A stretch of DNA of 29,649 bases, from assembly GCA_002367815.1 (NCBI GenBank), contig DFDG01000176.1, forward strand, positions 1-29,649. Direction: 5' to 3'. This stretch comes from Opitutaceae bacterium UBA3033. GTDB lineage: Bacteria; Verrucomicrobiota; Verrucomicrobiia; Opitutales; Opitutaceae. This document shows, in pieces, positions 14,875 to 23,144 of this stretch. The position numbers were made by a program, and so were the translations under genes. The notes under the pieces were generated by a model. The model was not told the DNA's origin and did not search any database. It worked only from the letters and a program-made list of their open reading frames with translations. Numbering within the stretch: the stretch's first letter is position 1; each line of letters starts with the position of its first letter.

Positions 14875-17094
14875 ATGGCTAATTTCTCTTCTTCATCCCA
14901 TATTTGGACTTTCTTCCGCACTGGCGGGATCGATCAAGTCGCCCTCAACTCCGGGGCCGATCTCGTCAACCTGGAGCACCTCGATCAAAAACTCTGGGTC
15001 GCGTTGAGCTGTCCCGTGAAGGGTCTCGAAATTGATGAAAAAACCCTGGCGTTGATTGACGCGGATGGGGATGGCCGCATCCGGGTGCCTGAACTGCTCG
15101 CCGCGGTAAAATGGGCCGCCGCCCATTTAAACAATCCCAGTGAACTGCTGGCTGGATTTGACCGACTGGCCATATCTTCCATCAATACGAGCACGCTGGG
15201 AGGCAGCGTGCTGCAGGCCTCGGCCAAACAAATTTTAAGAAGCCTGGGCAAGGAAGAAGGCGGAGTGTTGACCACCGCTGATGCTGCCAACACGGCCGCC
15301 ATCTTTTCCGCAAGCGTGCTCAATGGCTCTGGGATCATTACACCCGAAGCCACCGAAGACCCGGACGTTCAGACCCTGATTAAAGACATCATCACCTGTG
15401 CCGGTGGCACCGCATCCCGATCCGGTTCCCTCGGCGTGACCGCCGAACAGGTAGCTACTTTCTTTGCCGATCTCACCGCCTACAGCAGGTGGGTTGAGCA
15501 AAGCGGCACCAAGGACATCGCGGTGCTGGGTGATGCCACGGCGGCGGCTTGCAGTGCCATCAAAGCAGTGCGCACCAAGGTCGAGGATTACTTTGCCCGG
15601 TGTCGCATGGCCGCCTTTGATCCCCGCGCCATCGCTGCACTCAATCGCAGTGAATCCGAATACCTCGCGATCGCAGCCAAGGACCTGAAACTCTCCGCTG
15701 AAGAAGTTGCGGAATTTCCTCTGGCCCGAGTGGAATCGAGTCAACAACTGCCCTTGCTCGAGGGCGTCAATCCGGCGTGGACTGCCGCCCTCAAAAACTT
15801 GCACGAAACTGCGGTTACGCCGATTTTCGGGGCGGAAAAGTCCAGCCTGAATGCCGAGGAGTGGATGGCGCTCAATGAAAAATTCGCCGCCTATGAAACC
15901 TGGCTTGGCGGCAAAGCCGGTTCCGCGGTGGAAAAACTCGGCCTGACCCGCGCCAAGGAAATTCTTGCCGCAAATGGGCGTGAAGCGCTGGCCAAACTGG
16001 TTGAAAAAGACCAAGCCCTGGAGCCTGAGTTCAAGGCAATCAGCGATGTTGAACGTCTCGCCCGTTATAATCGTGACCTGCGCGAACTCCTGCACAACTT
16101 CGTGAATTTCGCGGACTTTTTTGCGCGCGACAAACTCGCGGTGTTTCAAGCCGGCACCCTGTTTCTGGATAGCCGTTCCTGCAATCTATGCGTGCGGGTG
16201 GACAATCCCGCCGCCCACTCCGGCTTGGCCGCCATGAGCAAAGCTTACATCGCTTATGTCGAGTGCACTCGCCCCGATAACGAGAAGATAAATATCGCTG
16301 CCTGCTTCACGCAGGGAGACAGCGATTACCTCTTCGTCGGGCGTTATGGTATTTTCTACGACCGTAAGGGTCGCGATTGGGACGCCAAGATCGTCAAGTT
16401 GATCGATAATCCCATCAGTGTGCGCCAAGCCTTTTGGGCTCCCTACAAAAAGGTGGTGCGCTTCATTGAAGAACAAGTGGCCAAGCGGGCCGCCGCCGCC
16501 GATTCGGACGCCACCAGCAAGCTGGAAACGGCCGCGTTAAAAACGGCGGATACGGCAGCGGCCGGCAAGACCACCGCTGGACCTGCACCCAAACCCAAGT
16601 TCGAAGTGGGCACGGTAGCCGCACTGGGCGTCGGACTCGGCGCCATCGGCACGTTGATGGGTGGATTCGTTGCCGGATTCCTCGGCCTCGGATTTTTCAT
16701 GCCGGTGGGCATTATCGGTATAATTTTGCTGATCTCCGGTCCCTCGATGCTCATTGCATGGCTAAAACTTCGCCAACGGAACCTCGGCCCCATTTTGGAT
16801 GCCAATGGCTGGGCCATTAACGGGCGCGTTAAGATTTCCGTGCCCTTTGGGACCGCGCTGACCGACCAAGCCGCGTTGCCAAAAAATTCCGTGCGCATCA
16901 TGGGCGATCCTTACGCCACGAAAAAGCATCCCCTGCGCACTTGGCTGCTGGTTATAGTTGCTCTGGGTCTCGCCGCCGTGGCCATCCGACTCGATAGCGT
17001 GAATCGTGGACATTATTTCTGGCAGCCAAAGCCAAAAATAATCGTCGTTGAACCAGCCCCCGCCGTCGTGATCTCACCGGCACCCGCAAAATAA
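14875..17094 (+). CDS. Large EF-hand-like membrane protein of unknown function
   Basis: I do not recognise a named family for this 739-residue protein. Near the N-terminus lies one canonical EF-hand loop, DADGDGRIRVPE (residues 62-73, acidic at positions 1, 3, 5 and 12). A long Ala/Glu/Lys-rich, mostly helical middle follows (about 90-560). A linker rich in Ala, Thr and Pro precedes two close hydrophobic segments (about 580-602 and 606-628), a soluble stretch LDANGWAINGRVKISVPFG, and a third hydrophobic segment (about 687-706). The tail is Pro/Ala-rich. No signal peptide is visible, so the bulk probably sits in the cytoplasm, anchored by the C-terminal part. Conserved-looking blocks such as FLDSRSCNLCVRVDN and YGIFYDRKGRDWDAKIV suggest a real domain. 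It stands alone between repeat elements. Calcium binding is inference. Confidence 0.85.
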   Translation: MANFSSSSHIWTFFRTGGIDQVALNSGADLVNLEHLDQKLWVALSCPVKGLEIDEKTLALIDADGDGRIRVPELLAAVKWAAAHLNNPSELLAGFDRLAISSINTSTLGGSVLQASAKQILRSLGKEEGGVLTTADAANTAAIFSASVLNGSGIITPEATEDPDVQTLIKDIITCAGGTASRSGSLGVTAEQVATFFADLTAYSRWVEQSGTKDIAVLGDATAAACSAIKAVRTKVEDYFARCRMAAFDPRAIAALNRSESEYLAIAAKDLKLSAEEVAEFPLARVESSQQLPLLEGVNPAWTAALKNLHETAVTPIFGAEKSSLNAEEWMALNEKFAAYETWLGGKAGSAVEKLGLTRAKEILAANGREALAKLVEKDQALEPEFKAISDVERLARYNRDLRELLHNFVNFADFFARDKLAVFQAGTLFLDSRSCNLCVRVDNPAAHSGLAAMSKAYIAYVECTRPDNEKINIAACFTQGDSDYLFVGRYGIFYDRKGRDWDAKIVKLIDNPISVRQAFWAPYKKVVRFIEEQVAKRAAAADSDATSKLETAALKTADTAAAGKTTAGPAPKPKFEVGTVAALGVGLGAIGTLMGGFVAGFLGLGFFMPVGIIGIILLISGPSMLIAWLKLRQRNLGPILDANGWAINGRVKISVPFGTALTDQAALPKNSVRIMGDPYATKKHPLRTWLLVIVALGLAAVAIRLDSVNRGHYFWQPKPKIIVVEPAPAVVISPAPAK

Positions 17095-17102
17095 GTTAAA
17101 TT

Positions 17103-17174
17103 CCAGGGTGGGATCGTCTGATCCCGCCAACGAACACCGCTTATTTTCAGGCGGGATTACCGATCCGTCCCTGG
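17103..17174. repeat. Palindromic repeat element after the EF-hand protein gene
   Basis: The outer arms CCAGGG (17103-17108) and CCCTGG (17169-17174) enclose an inner hairpin GGGATC-GTCT-GATCCC (17110-17125) and a second GCGGGATTACCGATC stretch. It is related in its GGCGGGATC words to the hairpin at 28159-28203. It fills the gap between two converging genes and could act as a bidirectional transcription barrier, but it has no T-run. Confidence 0.62.
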
Positions 17175-17184
17175 TTACAAAAAC

Positions 17185-17901
17185 TCACCGATAGTCGATC
17201 CACTCGGTGGATGAATATTGTTCGATGAGTCCGTCCATTTCCCCTTCGGCAAATTCTGGCCAAGGTGTGGGCACTGCCTCGATTTGGAGCGCGGCCGCCA
17301 AAGCACGGACAAACTCTTCATGAAACAAATCCCAATCCACCGCACTGCCCGACGCCAATCGTGAGATGGAACCCTGAAATAGCAGTCCGCGTTTGTTTCG
17401 CTTTTGCGCGGCCCCGGCAATTTTCATTTCGCTCGTGGCATTGACGACATCGTAGAGTTCGGCGCGCTGAAAACATACCCCGCTGGCACCACAGGTCTGG
17501 CCTTCGCTGGCAGGATCGCACGCCAACTTCACGACCGCCGGTATTTGCTGGCTTTGCAATGCAAGGGCCAAGGCTTCGTGCACCGTCCGGTAACTCTGCG
17601 TGGCACTTAATTCCTCCAGGGGATGACCCCGGGGAATCACGAGAGCATAAGTCCAGTCATCACGATGATCCACAATTCCGCCACCGGTGGGTCGACGGCA
17701 AAGATCAAAGGTTTCCCCTGCCGGAAGTTGCGCCCGCACCAATTCAATTTTCTGACTGTAACCAAATGTAAACGCCGGCCGGTGCCAGTCGTAGTGCCGG
17801 AATCGCGCAGCCACCGCCGGGTAACGTTGCAGCAATAAAAAATCCGTTGCCATGTTTTCCGATGCACCGGCGGAACGGGTTGAAAGCACGTGCAGGGTCA
17901 T
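17185..17901 (-). CDS. Lipoate-protein ligase / octanoyltransferase family protein
   Basis: A 238-residue protein of the biotin/lipoate A/B ligase fold (COG0095). Key parts are the 'FGYSQ' turn, CRRPTGGGIVDHRDDWTYALVIP (the RRxxGGGxVxH ligand loop), GVCFQRAELYDVV, and MKIAGAAQKRNKRGLLFQGSI with the conserved KIAG Lys. The Cys in GVCF sits where LipM/LipL octanoyltransferases carry theirs, whereas E. coli LplA lacks it. It may therefore be an acyl-ACP transferase rather than an ATP-using ligase; this is not certain. It would attach an octanoyl or lipoyl group to 2-oxoacid dehydrogenase or GcvH domains. The start is the ATG at 17901; a GTG at 17928 is possible. It follows the histidine kinase by 33 nt. 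Confidence 0.85.
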   Translation of the reverse strand: MTLHVLSTRSAGASENMATDFLLLQRYPAVAARFRHYDWHRPAFTFGYSQKIELVRAQLPAGETFDLCRRPTGGGIVDHRDDWTYALVIPRGHPLEELSATQSYRTVHEALALALQSQQIPAVVKLACDPASEGQTCGASGVCFQRAELYDVVNATSEMKIAGAAQKRNKRGLLFQGSISRLASGSAVDWDLFHEEFVRALAAALQIEAVPTPWPEFAEGEMDGLIEQYSSTEWIDYR

Positions 17902-17934
17902 GATTGGCAATCCATCTACCAGCGGCACCGGGGA

Positions 17935-19455
17935 TCAGGCATCGAGCAGTTTGCGCGCGGCCCGCAGCAATTCACTCAGGGCGAAAGGTTTGGTTAGCGA
18001 AATCTGATGCGTCGACGAGAGCCAGTTGAGGGTGTGTTGGGCATTTTGGTTGCACGCATTGAGCACCCGTAAACCGGACTCTTTTCTGTACAGGGTTTGC
18101 GCTAGTTTTTCACCTTCAATCGATAAATTGGTCACGAGCAACTGCACGGGCTTGTTAAAACTTACGGCCCGTTTCAAGCCCTCGACGGGCGTGCGGGCAT
18201 TAATCACTTGGTAGCCATCAGCCGTTAAAATGCCCGCCACCATTTTACACAGAACTTCATCCTCTTCGATCACCAACACCACCTCATGCCCCTTGGTTAT
18301 CGGCAGCACCGGAATGGTCGCCGCCGCCGGCGTGGGCTCGGCCATATCCTTCACTTCGGGCAGTATGATTTCAAACGTGGAACCGACGAGTAGCTCACTT
18401 TGCACCGAAATAAACCCGCCGCTTTGTTGCACCACGCCATACACCAAAGACAAACCCAAACCGGAACCCTTGCCTTCCAGCTTGGTGGTATAGAACGGCT
18501 CAAATAGTCGTTCCAACGTGACCTTGTCGATACCCGTGCCATTGTCGGAGAAAGCAAGCACCAGATAGTTGCCGGGAGGTGGATTGGTCAGACGTCGGTT
18601 GAGTCCCGCTTTGATAACGCGATGACTTGTGCTAATGGTCACCCGGCCACGATCACGCAAAGCATCACGGGCATTGAGGGTCAGGTTGAGCAAGGCTTGC
18701 TGAAACTGAACCGGGTCGGTCCGCACATTGCCCAACTTTTCTTCCAGCTCGAGCTCCAACTTACCACTGTCGCCAAGCAGGCGGGTCAGAATTTCCGCAT
18801 TTTCCCGAATGAATCGGTTGAGGTTGATCACGCGGCTATCCATGGACTGACGTCGGCCAAACGCGAGCAACTGCCGGGTGAGATGAGCCGCTTTGCGACC
18901 CGCGTTGTGGATTTCCGTCACTTCATGCAATGCCTGTGGCATGCCCACAAGTTCCACCGCCAGCATCTCGCAATAGCCATTGATCACCGAGATGAGATTG
19001 TTGAAGTCATGCGCAACCCCACCGGCCAGCCGGCCCACGGCCTCCAATCGTTGCGCGTGGCCATGTCTTTGCTCCAAATTGCGTTTTTCTGTGGTATCAC
19101 GGTAAGTGGCGACCAGATGGGTAGGACGACCACGTCGATTCGGGATCACATTGAAAGACCAGGCTGCATAGAGCGCCGTCCCGTTTTTGCGGAGCAAAAA
19201 GCCTTCGCCCAAAAACGGGCGGCCCGGGCGGGCACTTTTCTGCCAATGGTCAAATTTTACCAGGTCATCCTTGTCGGCGTGAAGTGCGCATTGGGTGCGG
19301 GGGGCCAACTCGGCCAGACTGCGACCCGTCATGCGAAGGAAGGTATCGTTGGCGAAGATGATCTTCAGATTGAGTGGATCCGTTTGCATCTCCGACACCA
19401 CGACTCCATCGCCCTGGGCATGGATCGCGGAGGCGAGTAATTCCAGCGGAACCAT
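17935..19455 (-). CDS. PAS-domain sensor histidine kinase with degenerate C-terminal receiver
   Basis: A 506-residue hybrid kinase with no membrane segment, so probably a soluble sensor. A PAS domain (about 5-120, with KIIFANDTFLRMTGRS and VATYRDTTEKRNLE) leads to the HisKA helix LAGGVAHDFNNLISVING, where His149 is the phospho-acceptor. The ATPase follows: NARDALRDRG as N-box, DNGTGID as G1, GKGSGLGLSLVYG as G2. The last ~115 residues form a receiver fold with the acidic pair in VIEEDE and the Lys in LTKPF. The acceptor Asp is replaced by Asn in VTNLSIEG (codon 18127-18129), so it cannot be phosphorylated in the usual way. The ATG at 19455 has an AAGG 10 nt upstream. A TTG at 19521 overlapping the pdxH stop would add a Lys-rich leader. 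Confidence 0.9.
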   Translation of the reverse strand: MVPLELLASAIHAQGDGVVVSEMQTDPLNLKIIFANDTFLRMTGRSLAELAPRTQCALHADKDDLVKFDHWQKSARPGRPFLGEGFLLRKNGTALYAAWSFNVIPNRRGRPTHLVATYRDTTEKRNLEQRHGHAQRLEAVGRLAGGVAHDFNNLISVINGYCEMLAVELVGMPQALHEVTEIHNAGRKAAHLTRQLLAFGRRQSMDSRVINLNRFIRENAEILTRLLGDSGKLELELEEKLGNVRTDPVQFQQALLNLTLNARDALRDRGRVTISTSHRVIKAGLNRRLTNPPPGNYLVLAFSDNGTGIDKVTLERLFEPFYTTKLEGKGSGLGLSLVYGVVQQSGGFISVQSELLVGSTFEIILPEVKDMAEPTPAAATIPVLPITKGHEVVLVIEEDEVLCKMVAGILTADGYQVINARTPVEGLKRAVSFNKPVQLLVTNLSIEGEKLAQTLYRKESGLRVLNACNQNAQHTLNWLSSTHQISLTKPFALSELLRAARKLLDA

Positions 19456-19517
19456 GGACGTGGCCTTGGTTCCGCGGGGCGATTTTTTAACCCCGCCGGA
19501 CTTCTTGACCGATTTTT

Positions 19518-20156
19518 TCAAGGGGAAAGACGTTCGATAATCCAACTGCCATCCGTTTCACGACGATAGCGCAAGCGATCATGCAAACGGCTGCGCCGAC
19601 CTTGCCAGAATTCAACGGTTTCGGGCACAACACGAAAGCCACCCCAAAACGGCGGCAGCGGCACGATCTGGCCTGCATATTTTTTCTCCACCGCTTTCAT
19701 GTTTTCTTCCAAGCCGCTGCGCCCAGCAATAATCGAGCTCTGCGCGGATGCCCATGCGCCGAGCTGACTCGCCAATGGTCGACTGTGAAAATAAGCCTCG
19801 GCCTCTTCCCGCGACACCTTGATTACGGTGCCGTTCACCATCACCTGTCGTTCAAGACTGACCCAGGGGAAAACCAAGGCAGCACGGGGATTGCCATCAA
19901 TTTCGCGGCCTTTGCGGCTTTCGTAGTTCGTGTAGAAAACAAAACCCCGGCCATCCACTCCTTTGAGTAATACCGTGCGGGCCGATGGTCGCCCATCGCG
20001 GGTCGCTGTCGCCAGCGTCATCGCATTGGGTTCGGAAATTTTTGCGGCCTCGGCCTCTTGAAACCATTTGTCGAATTGGCGAAATGGATCCTTCGCAAGA
20101 TCCTTTTCCTTCAGTCCGGCAAGACTGTATTCTTTTCTGAGATCGGCCAAGAGCAT
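19518..20156 (-). CDS. pdxH: Pyridoxamine 5'-phosphate oxidase
   Basis: A 212-residue FMN enzyme that oxidises pyridoxine or pyridoxamine 5'-phosphate to pyridoxal 5'-phosphate. It aligns with the E. coli protein across its length: [78 protein letters not shown] (FMN contacts), [16 protein letters not shown], and the C-terminal [29 protein letters not shown]. The start is the ATG at 20154-20156; a GTG at 20189 would add 11 residues. It is the first gene of a leftward group with the histidine kinase and the lipoate-family protein, both cofactor-linked or regulatory. It is divergent from the TauE/SafE gene across a 249-nt gap in which I see no clear promoter or RNA. Confidence 0.95.
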   Translation of the reverse strand: MLLADLRKEYSLAGLKEKDLAKDPFRQFDKWFQEAEAAKISEPNAMTLATATRDGRPSARTVLLKGVDGRGFVFYTNYESRKGREIDGNPRAALVFPWVSLERQVMVNGTVIKVSREEAEAYFHSRPLASQLGAWASAQSSIIAGRSGLEENMKAVEKKYAGQIVPLPPFWGGFRVVPETVEFWQGRRSRLHDRLRYRRETDGSWIIERLSP

Positions 20157-20405
20157 GGTGTGGATGTAACGTGAGCCGTTGCTGTGCACCTGTCAAAAAT
20201 CATCTGATGAGAAGATCGATCTCCAAACTCGCAGCGGGAAATCTTGCTTTCAGCCTGGATCGATCCCCCGGCATAAATTCCTCCTGATCCCTGACCATGT
20301 CTGCCGAAAATAGCCGCCCCCGATCGGCAAAGGTCACAACCCAAGTTTAGCAATGAGTCTTTCCACCTCGTCCAATTGCGCCCATATCAACAGGCCTTGT
20401 TCTCC

Positions 20406-21164
20406 ATGTCACCCTGGCACTACCCCTTGCTTTTTCTTACCGGCATCATCGCTGGACTGGTCGATTCCATGGCGGGTGGGGGAGGCATCATCACGGTTCC
20501 GGTGCTGCTCAACCTCGGGCTGCCGGTGAACGTCGCTCTGGGCACCAACAAACTGCAATCGTCTTTCGGCAGCGTCTCCGCCGCTTGGCATTATTCGCGC
20601 CAGGGAGTGGTTAAATTCAACGAATGCCACCTGGGCATCGTCATGACGTTGATCGGCGCCACTCTCGGTGCAGTTACCGTGGAACTGCTTAATGCAGATC
20701 TACTTGAAAAAATCATCCCCTGGCTCCTTGGCGCGATTTTGCTCTACACGATATTTCGACCCAACGTGGGCCATCAGGATCATCCCCCTCTAATGCGCTG
20801 GCCGTGGTTCTTCACCGCATTTGGCCTCGGGCTTGGATTTTACGATGGTTTCTTTGGGCCCGGCACCGGTGCATTCTGGGCCATCGCATTCGTCGCTGTC
20901 CAAGGCCAGAATTTCGTCAAAGCCACCGGCCATACCAAGATGATGAACGCCACGAGCAATCTCGCCTCCCTCGCGGTGTTCCTGTTGCACGGCAGTGTGC
21001 ATCTCGGCGCGGGCCTAACCATGGGCGCGGGCCAGATTATCGGGGCCAAACTGGGCTCCGGTCTTGTCATCAAACGTGGGGCCCTATTTGTGCGACCGGT
21101 CTTCTTGATCATGGTTACACTCACCCTCGGTCGCCTGATCTATCTGACTCTCACGACGCCCTGA
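20406..21164 (+). CDS. TauE/SafE-family membrane transporter
   Basis: A 252-residue protein with seven or eight hydrophobic segments. Two internally similar halves each hold a glycine-rich loop: LVDSMAGGGGIITVPVLLNLGLP with LGTNKLQSSFGS near the N-terminus, and YDGFFGPGTGAFWAIAFV with ATGHTKMMNATSNLAS in the second half. This inverted duplication is the TauE/SafE (DUF81) hallmark. Members export sulfite, sulfoacetate or other small organosulfur and carboxylate anions. The window's sulfatase would release sulfate, not sulfite, so no link should be assumed. The start is the ATG at 20406 (MSPWHYPLL); the frame opens at a TTG 30 nt earlier. The M20 peptidase gene follows after 27 nt on the same strand. 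Confidence 0.9.
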   Translation: MSPWHYPLLFLTGIIAGLVDSMAGGGGIITVPVLLNLGLPVNVALGTNKLQSSFGSVSAAWHYSRQGVVKFNECHLGIVMTLIGATLGAVTVELLNADLLEKIIPWLLGAILLYTIFRPNVGHQDHPPLMRWPWFFTAFGLGLGFYDGFFGPGTGAFWAIAFVAVQGQNFVKATGHTKMMNATSNLASLAVFLLHGSVHLGAGLTMGAGQIIGAKLGSGLVIKRGALFVRPVFLIMVTLTLGRLIYLTLTTP

Positions 21165-21191
21165 ACTATACTTTTCTACTACATAAATTCC

Positions 21192-22439
21192 ATGCCTATT
21201 ACTCCCGCCGCATACATCGATTCCCATTCCGCCGACCTGATCAGTCGCTTAAAAAAACTCGTCGGCACTTCCACCGTAAATCCACCCGGCGAAAACTACA
21301 CCGCCATCACTTCCTATCTGGTGGACGAACTCAACGCCGTCGGCCTGAAAGCCCGCCGGCTCACCATCCCCACCGCCCAACTCAAAAAAGTCCTGCCGCC
21401 CGAACAGCACGCATACCCACGCTACAACGTGCTGGGTAAACTGGCGGCGCGCGGGGCCAAGAAGACCATCCACTTCAACGCCCACTACGATGTCGTGCCG
21501 GTGTCGGGTAAGTGGAAACACGGCAGTCCATTTAGCGCCACCGTTGACGGTGATTGGATTTACGGTCGCGGCACCGCCGATATGAAAGGCTCCATCGCCA
21601 GTTTACTACTCGCGCTGCAAGCCCTCAAGGCCACCAAGACCACGCCAAAAATGAACGTCGAAGTATCATTTACGGCCGACGAGGAAACGGACTCTTTACT
21701 CGGCGCCGGTTGGCTCGTCGAAAACGCGCCCATCAAGCCCGACTACGCCATCGTGATGGAAGGCGCCGAACTCGATCAGATCTGTTGTGGCCATAACGGC
21801 GTCGTCTGGCTCGAAGTCACCGTTCACGGCCAGGCCGCCCACGGCTCAACTCCTGCGCACGGCATCAACGCACTCGAAAAAATGTCTGCGCTTGTGATCG
21901 CGTTGGCCGACCACAAAAAGACGCTCGCGCGCCGGGTTTTCAAAGCGCCCGATGGCACCATTATGCGCCCCACCATCAATGTCGGCGGCATGTTTTCCTC
22001 CGGCGAAGGGGGCAAGATCAACACCGTGCCCGCACTCGCCCAGTTCACCCTCGACCGCCGGGTGCTCGCCGTGGAGACCGTGGCCAAAGTCGAAAGCGAA
22101 CTGCGCAGGTTTCTCGCGACCGCCGCCAAAAAGATTCCGCAGTGCAAAATAAGCATCACGAAGATTTCCGACAACCATCCGTGCTTTAACCCGCCCACGC
22201 ATCCGTTCTTCACCGCCATGGCCGAAACGCTGAAGCGGGTGCGAAAAAAATCCTCCACTTATCAGGTCTCGTCCGGATTCAACGACATGCATTTCTTTTC
22301 GCATCAACTGAAAATCCCGACGCTCGGTTACGGCCCCGGTGGCGATGATATCCACGCCATCGACGAACGTGCCCGCATCAAGGAGCTACTCCGCTCTGCA
22401 AAAATCTACGCCGACCTGCTCACCACCTTCGCCGGTTAG
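21192..22439 (+). CDS. M20-family metallopeptidase/deacylase (ArgE/DapE/CPG2 group)
   Basis: A 415-residue co-catalytic zinc hydrolase. The metal and catalytic motifs are intact: FNAHYDVVP (first His and catalytic Asp), YGRGTADMKGS (bridging Asp), FTADEETDSL (general-base Glu and ligand Glu), the later IVMEGAE, and the C-terminal GDDIHAIDER (last His ligand). A lid/dimerisation domain is inserted between, as in CPG2 and DapE. It probably cleaves an N-acyl amino acid or small peptide in the cytoplasm, since there is no signal peptide. ArgE, DapE and carboxypeptidase G2-like roles cannot be separated by eye. The ATG at 21192 begins 27 nt after the TauE/SafE stop, so cotranscription is likely. 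The downstream gap contains an imperfect inverted repeat. Confidence 0.92.
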   Translation: MPITPAAYIDSHSADLISRLKKLVGTSTVNPPGENYTAITSYLVDELNAVGLKARRLTIPTAQLKKVLPPEQHAYPRYNVLGKLAARGAKKTIHFNAHYDVVPVSGKWKHGSPFSATVDGDWIYGRGTADMKGSIASLLLALQALKATKTTPKMNVEVSFTADEETDSLLGAGWLVENAPIKPDYAIVMEGAELDQICCGHNGVVWLEVTVHGQAAHGSTPAHGINALEKMSALVIALADHKKTLARRVFKAPDGTIMRPTINVGGMFSSGEGGKINTVPALAQFTLDRRVLAVETVAKVESELRRFLATAAKKIPQCKISITKISDNHPCFNPPTHPFFTAMAETLKRVRKKSSTYQVSSGFNDMHFFSHQLKIPTLGYGPGGDDIHAIDERARIKELLRSAKIYADLLTTFAG

Positions 22440-22452
22440 AAATGTAATTAAA

Positions 22453-22520
22453 CACGAAGCCCACCAAGCGCCCGAAGCCAGATTCCAGATCGATCTTGGT
22501 GTTCTTGGCGCTCTTTGTGG
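22453..22520. repeat. Imperfect inverted repeat between converging genes
   Basis: CACGAAGCCCACCAAGCGCC (22453-22472) and the reverse complement of CTTGGTGTTCTTGGCGC (22495-22511) plus CTCTTTGTGG (to 22520) pair imperfectly. It occupies the 92-nt gap between the M20 peptidase and marC. In style it matches other 'cacgaag/caccaag' inverted elements here, but the pairing is loose. Confidence 0.45.
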
Positions 22521-22531
22521 TAAAAGAATAA

Positions 22532-23104
22532 TCACCCCGCGAAACCGCGACGGATCATATTGATCGCGATGGCTGCCAACAGCATGGAGATGATTTTTGA
22601 GATCGCGCGCAGTCCTGTCGGGCCGATCTTGCGACCAAGCCAATCACTGTAGCCAAAGGCGAGGGCGACAATTCCAAGGTTCACCACCAGTGCGGCCAAC
22701 GTCTGCCAAACCCCCACCGTATTCGCGAGCAAGAGCAGGGTGGTGATGGTGGCCGGGCCTGCGATCAGCGGCATCCCCAATGGCACCACGCCAAAACCTT
22801 CCACCAATGGAGCGGGTTCTTCCGCCGCCGAATGGATCAAATCCTGCGCCGCCAAAATAAACAGGATCAAGCCACCCGCGATTTGGAAGTCACTCACCGT
22901 AATCCCCAAGGCACCAAACATGCTTTGACCGAGAAAGAGAAACAACAGGGCCACGCCACCACCGGTCAAGGTCGCCTGGCGCGTTATCCGCCGCTTGGTG
23001 GCCGGCGGTGTGCCCCGCCCGAGCGCCAAAAAGATCGCCACCAAACCGATCGGGTCGATGGCCACAAACAACGGGATGAACGCCTGGATAAAATGCTCCA
23101 ACAT
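22532..23104 (-). CDS. MarC-family integral membrane protein (UPF0056)
   Basis: A 190-residue protein with about six membrane segments and two family signatures: LFVAIDPIGLVAIFLAL at the N-terminus and VVPLGMPLIAGPATITTLLLL in the middle. The end SKIISMLLAAIAINMIRRGF is also typical. The family was once linked to multiple antibiotic resistance through E. coli marC, but that link was later withdrawn and its function remains unclear; proposals include small-molecule or amino-acid export. The start is the ATG at 23102-23104. It is the last gene of a leftward trio, 40 nt after the MFS transporter stop. Confidence 0.93.
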   Translation of the reverse strand: MLEHFIQAFIPLFVAIDPIGLVAIFLALGRGTPPATKRRITRQATLTGGGVALLFLFLGQSMFGALGITVSDFQIAGGLILFILAAQDLIHSAAEEPAPLVEGFGVVPLGMPLIAGPATITTLLLLANTVGVWQTLAALVVNLGIVALAFGYSDWLGRKIGPTGLRAISKIISMLLAAIAINMIRRGFAG

Positions 23105-23144
23105 CCCGGCAACATCACCGACCCAAGGTCATCTGGCAAGCAGC

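Noticed and set aside
15235..16149. 304-codon open frame on the minus strand inside the EF-hand protein gene
   Set aside because: It is antisense to a long, convincing gene. The sequence is low in recognisable motifs, and long antisense frames are common in GC-rich coding DNA.
18622..19440. 272-codon open frame on the plus strand across the histidine kinase gene
   Set aside because: It is opposite a kinase with all motifs intact, and its translation shows no domain.
20111..20353. 80-codon minus-strand frame upstream of pdxH
   Set aside because: It overlaps the pdxH 5' end in another frame, and no homology is recognisable.
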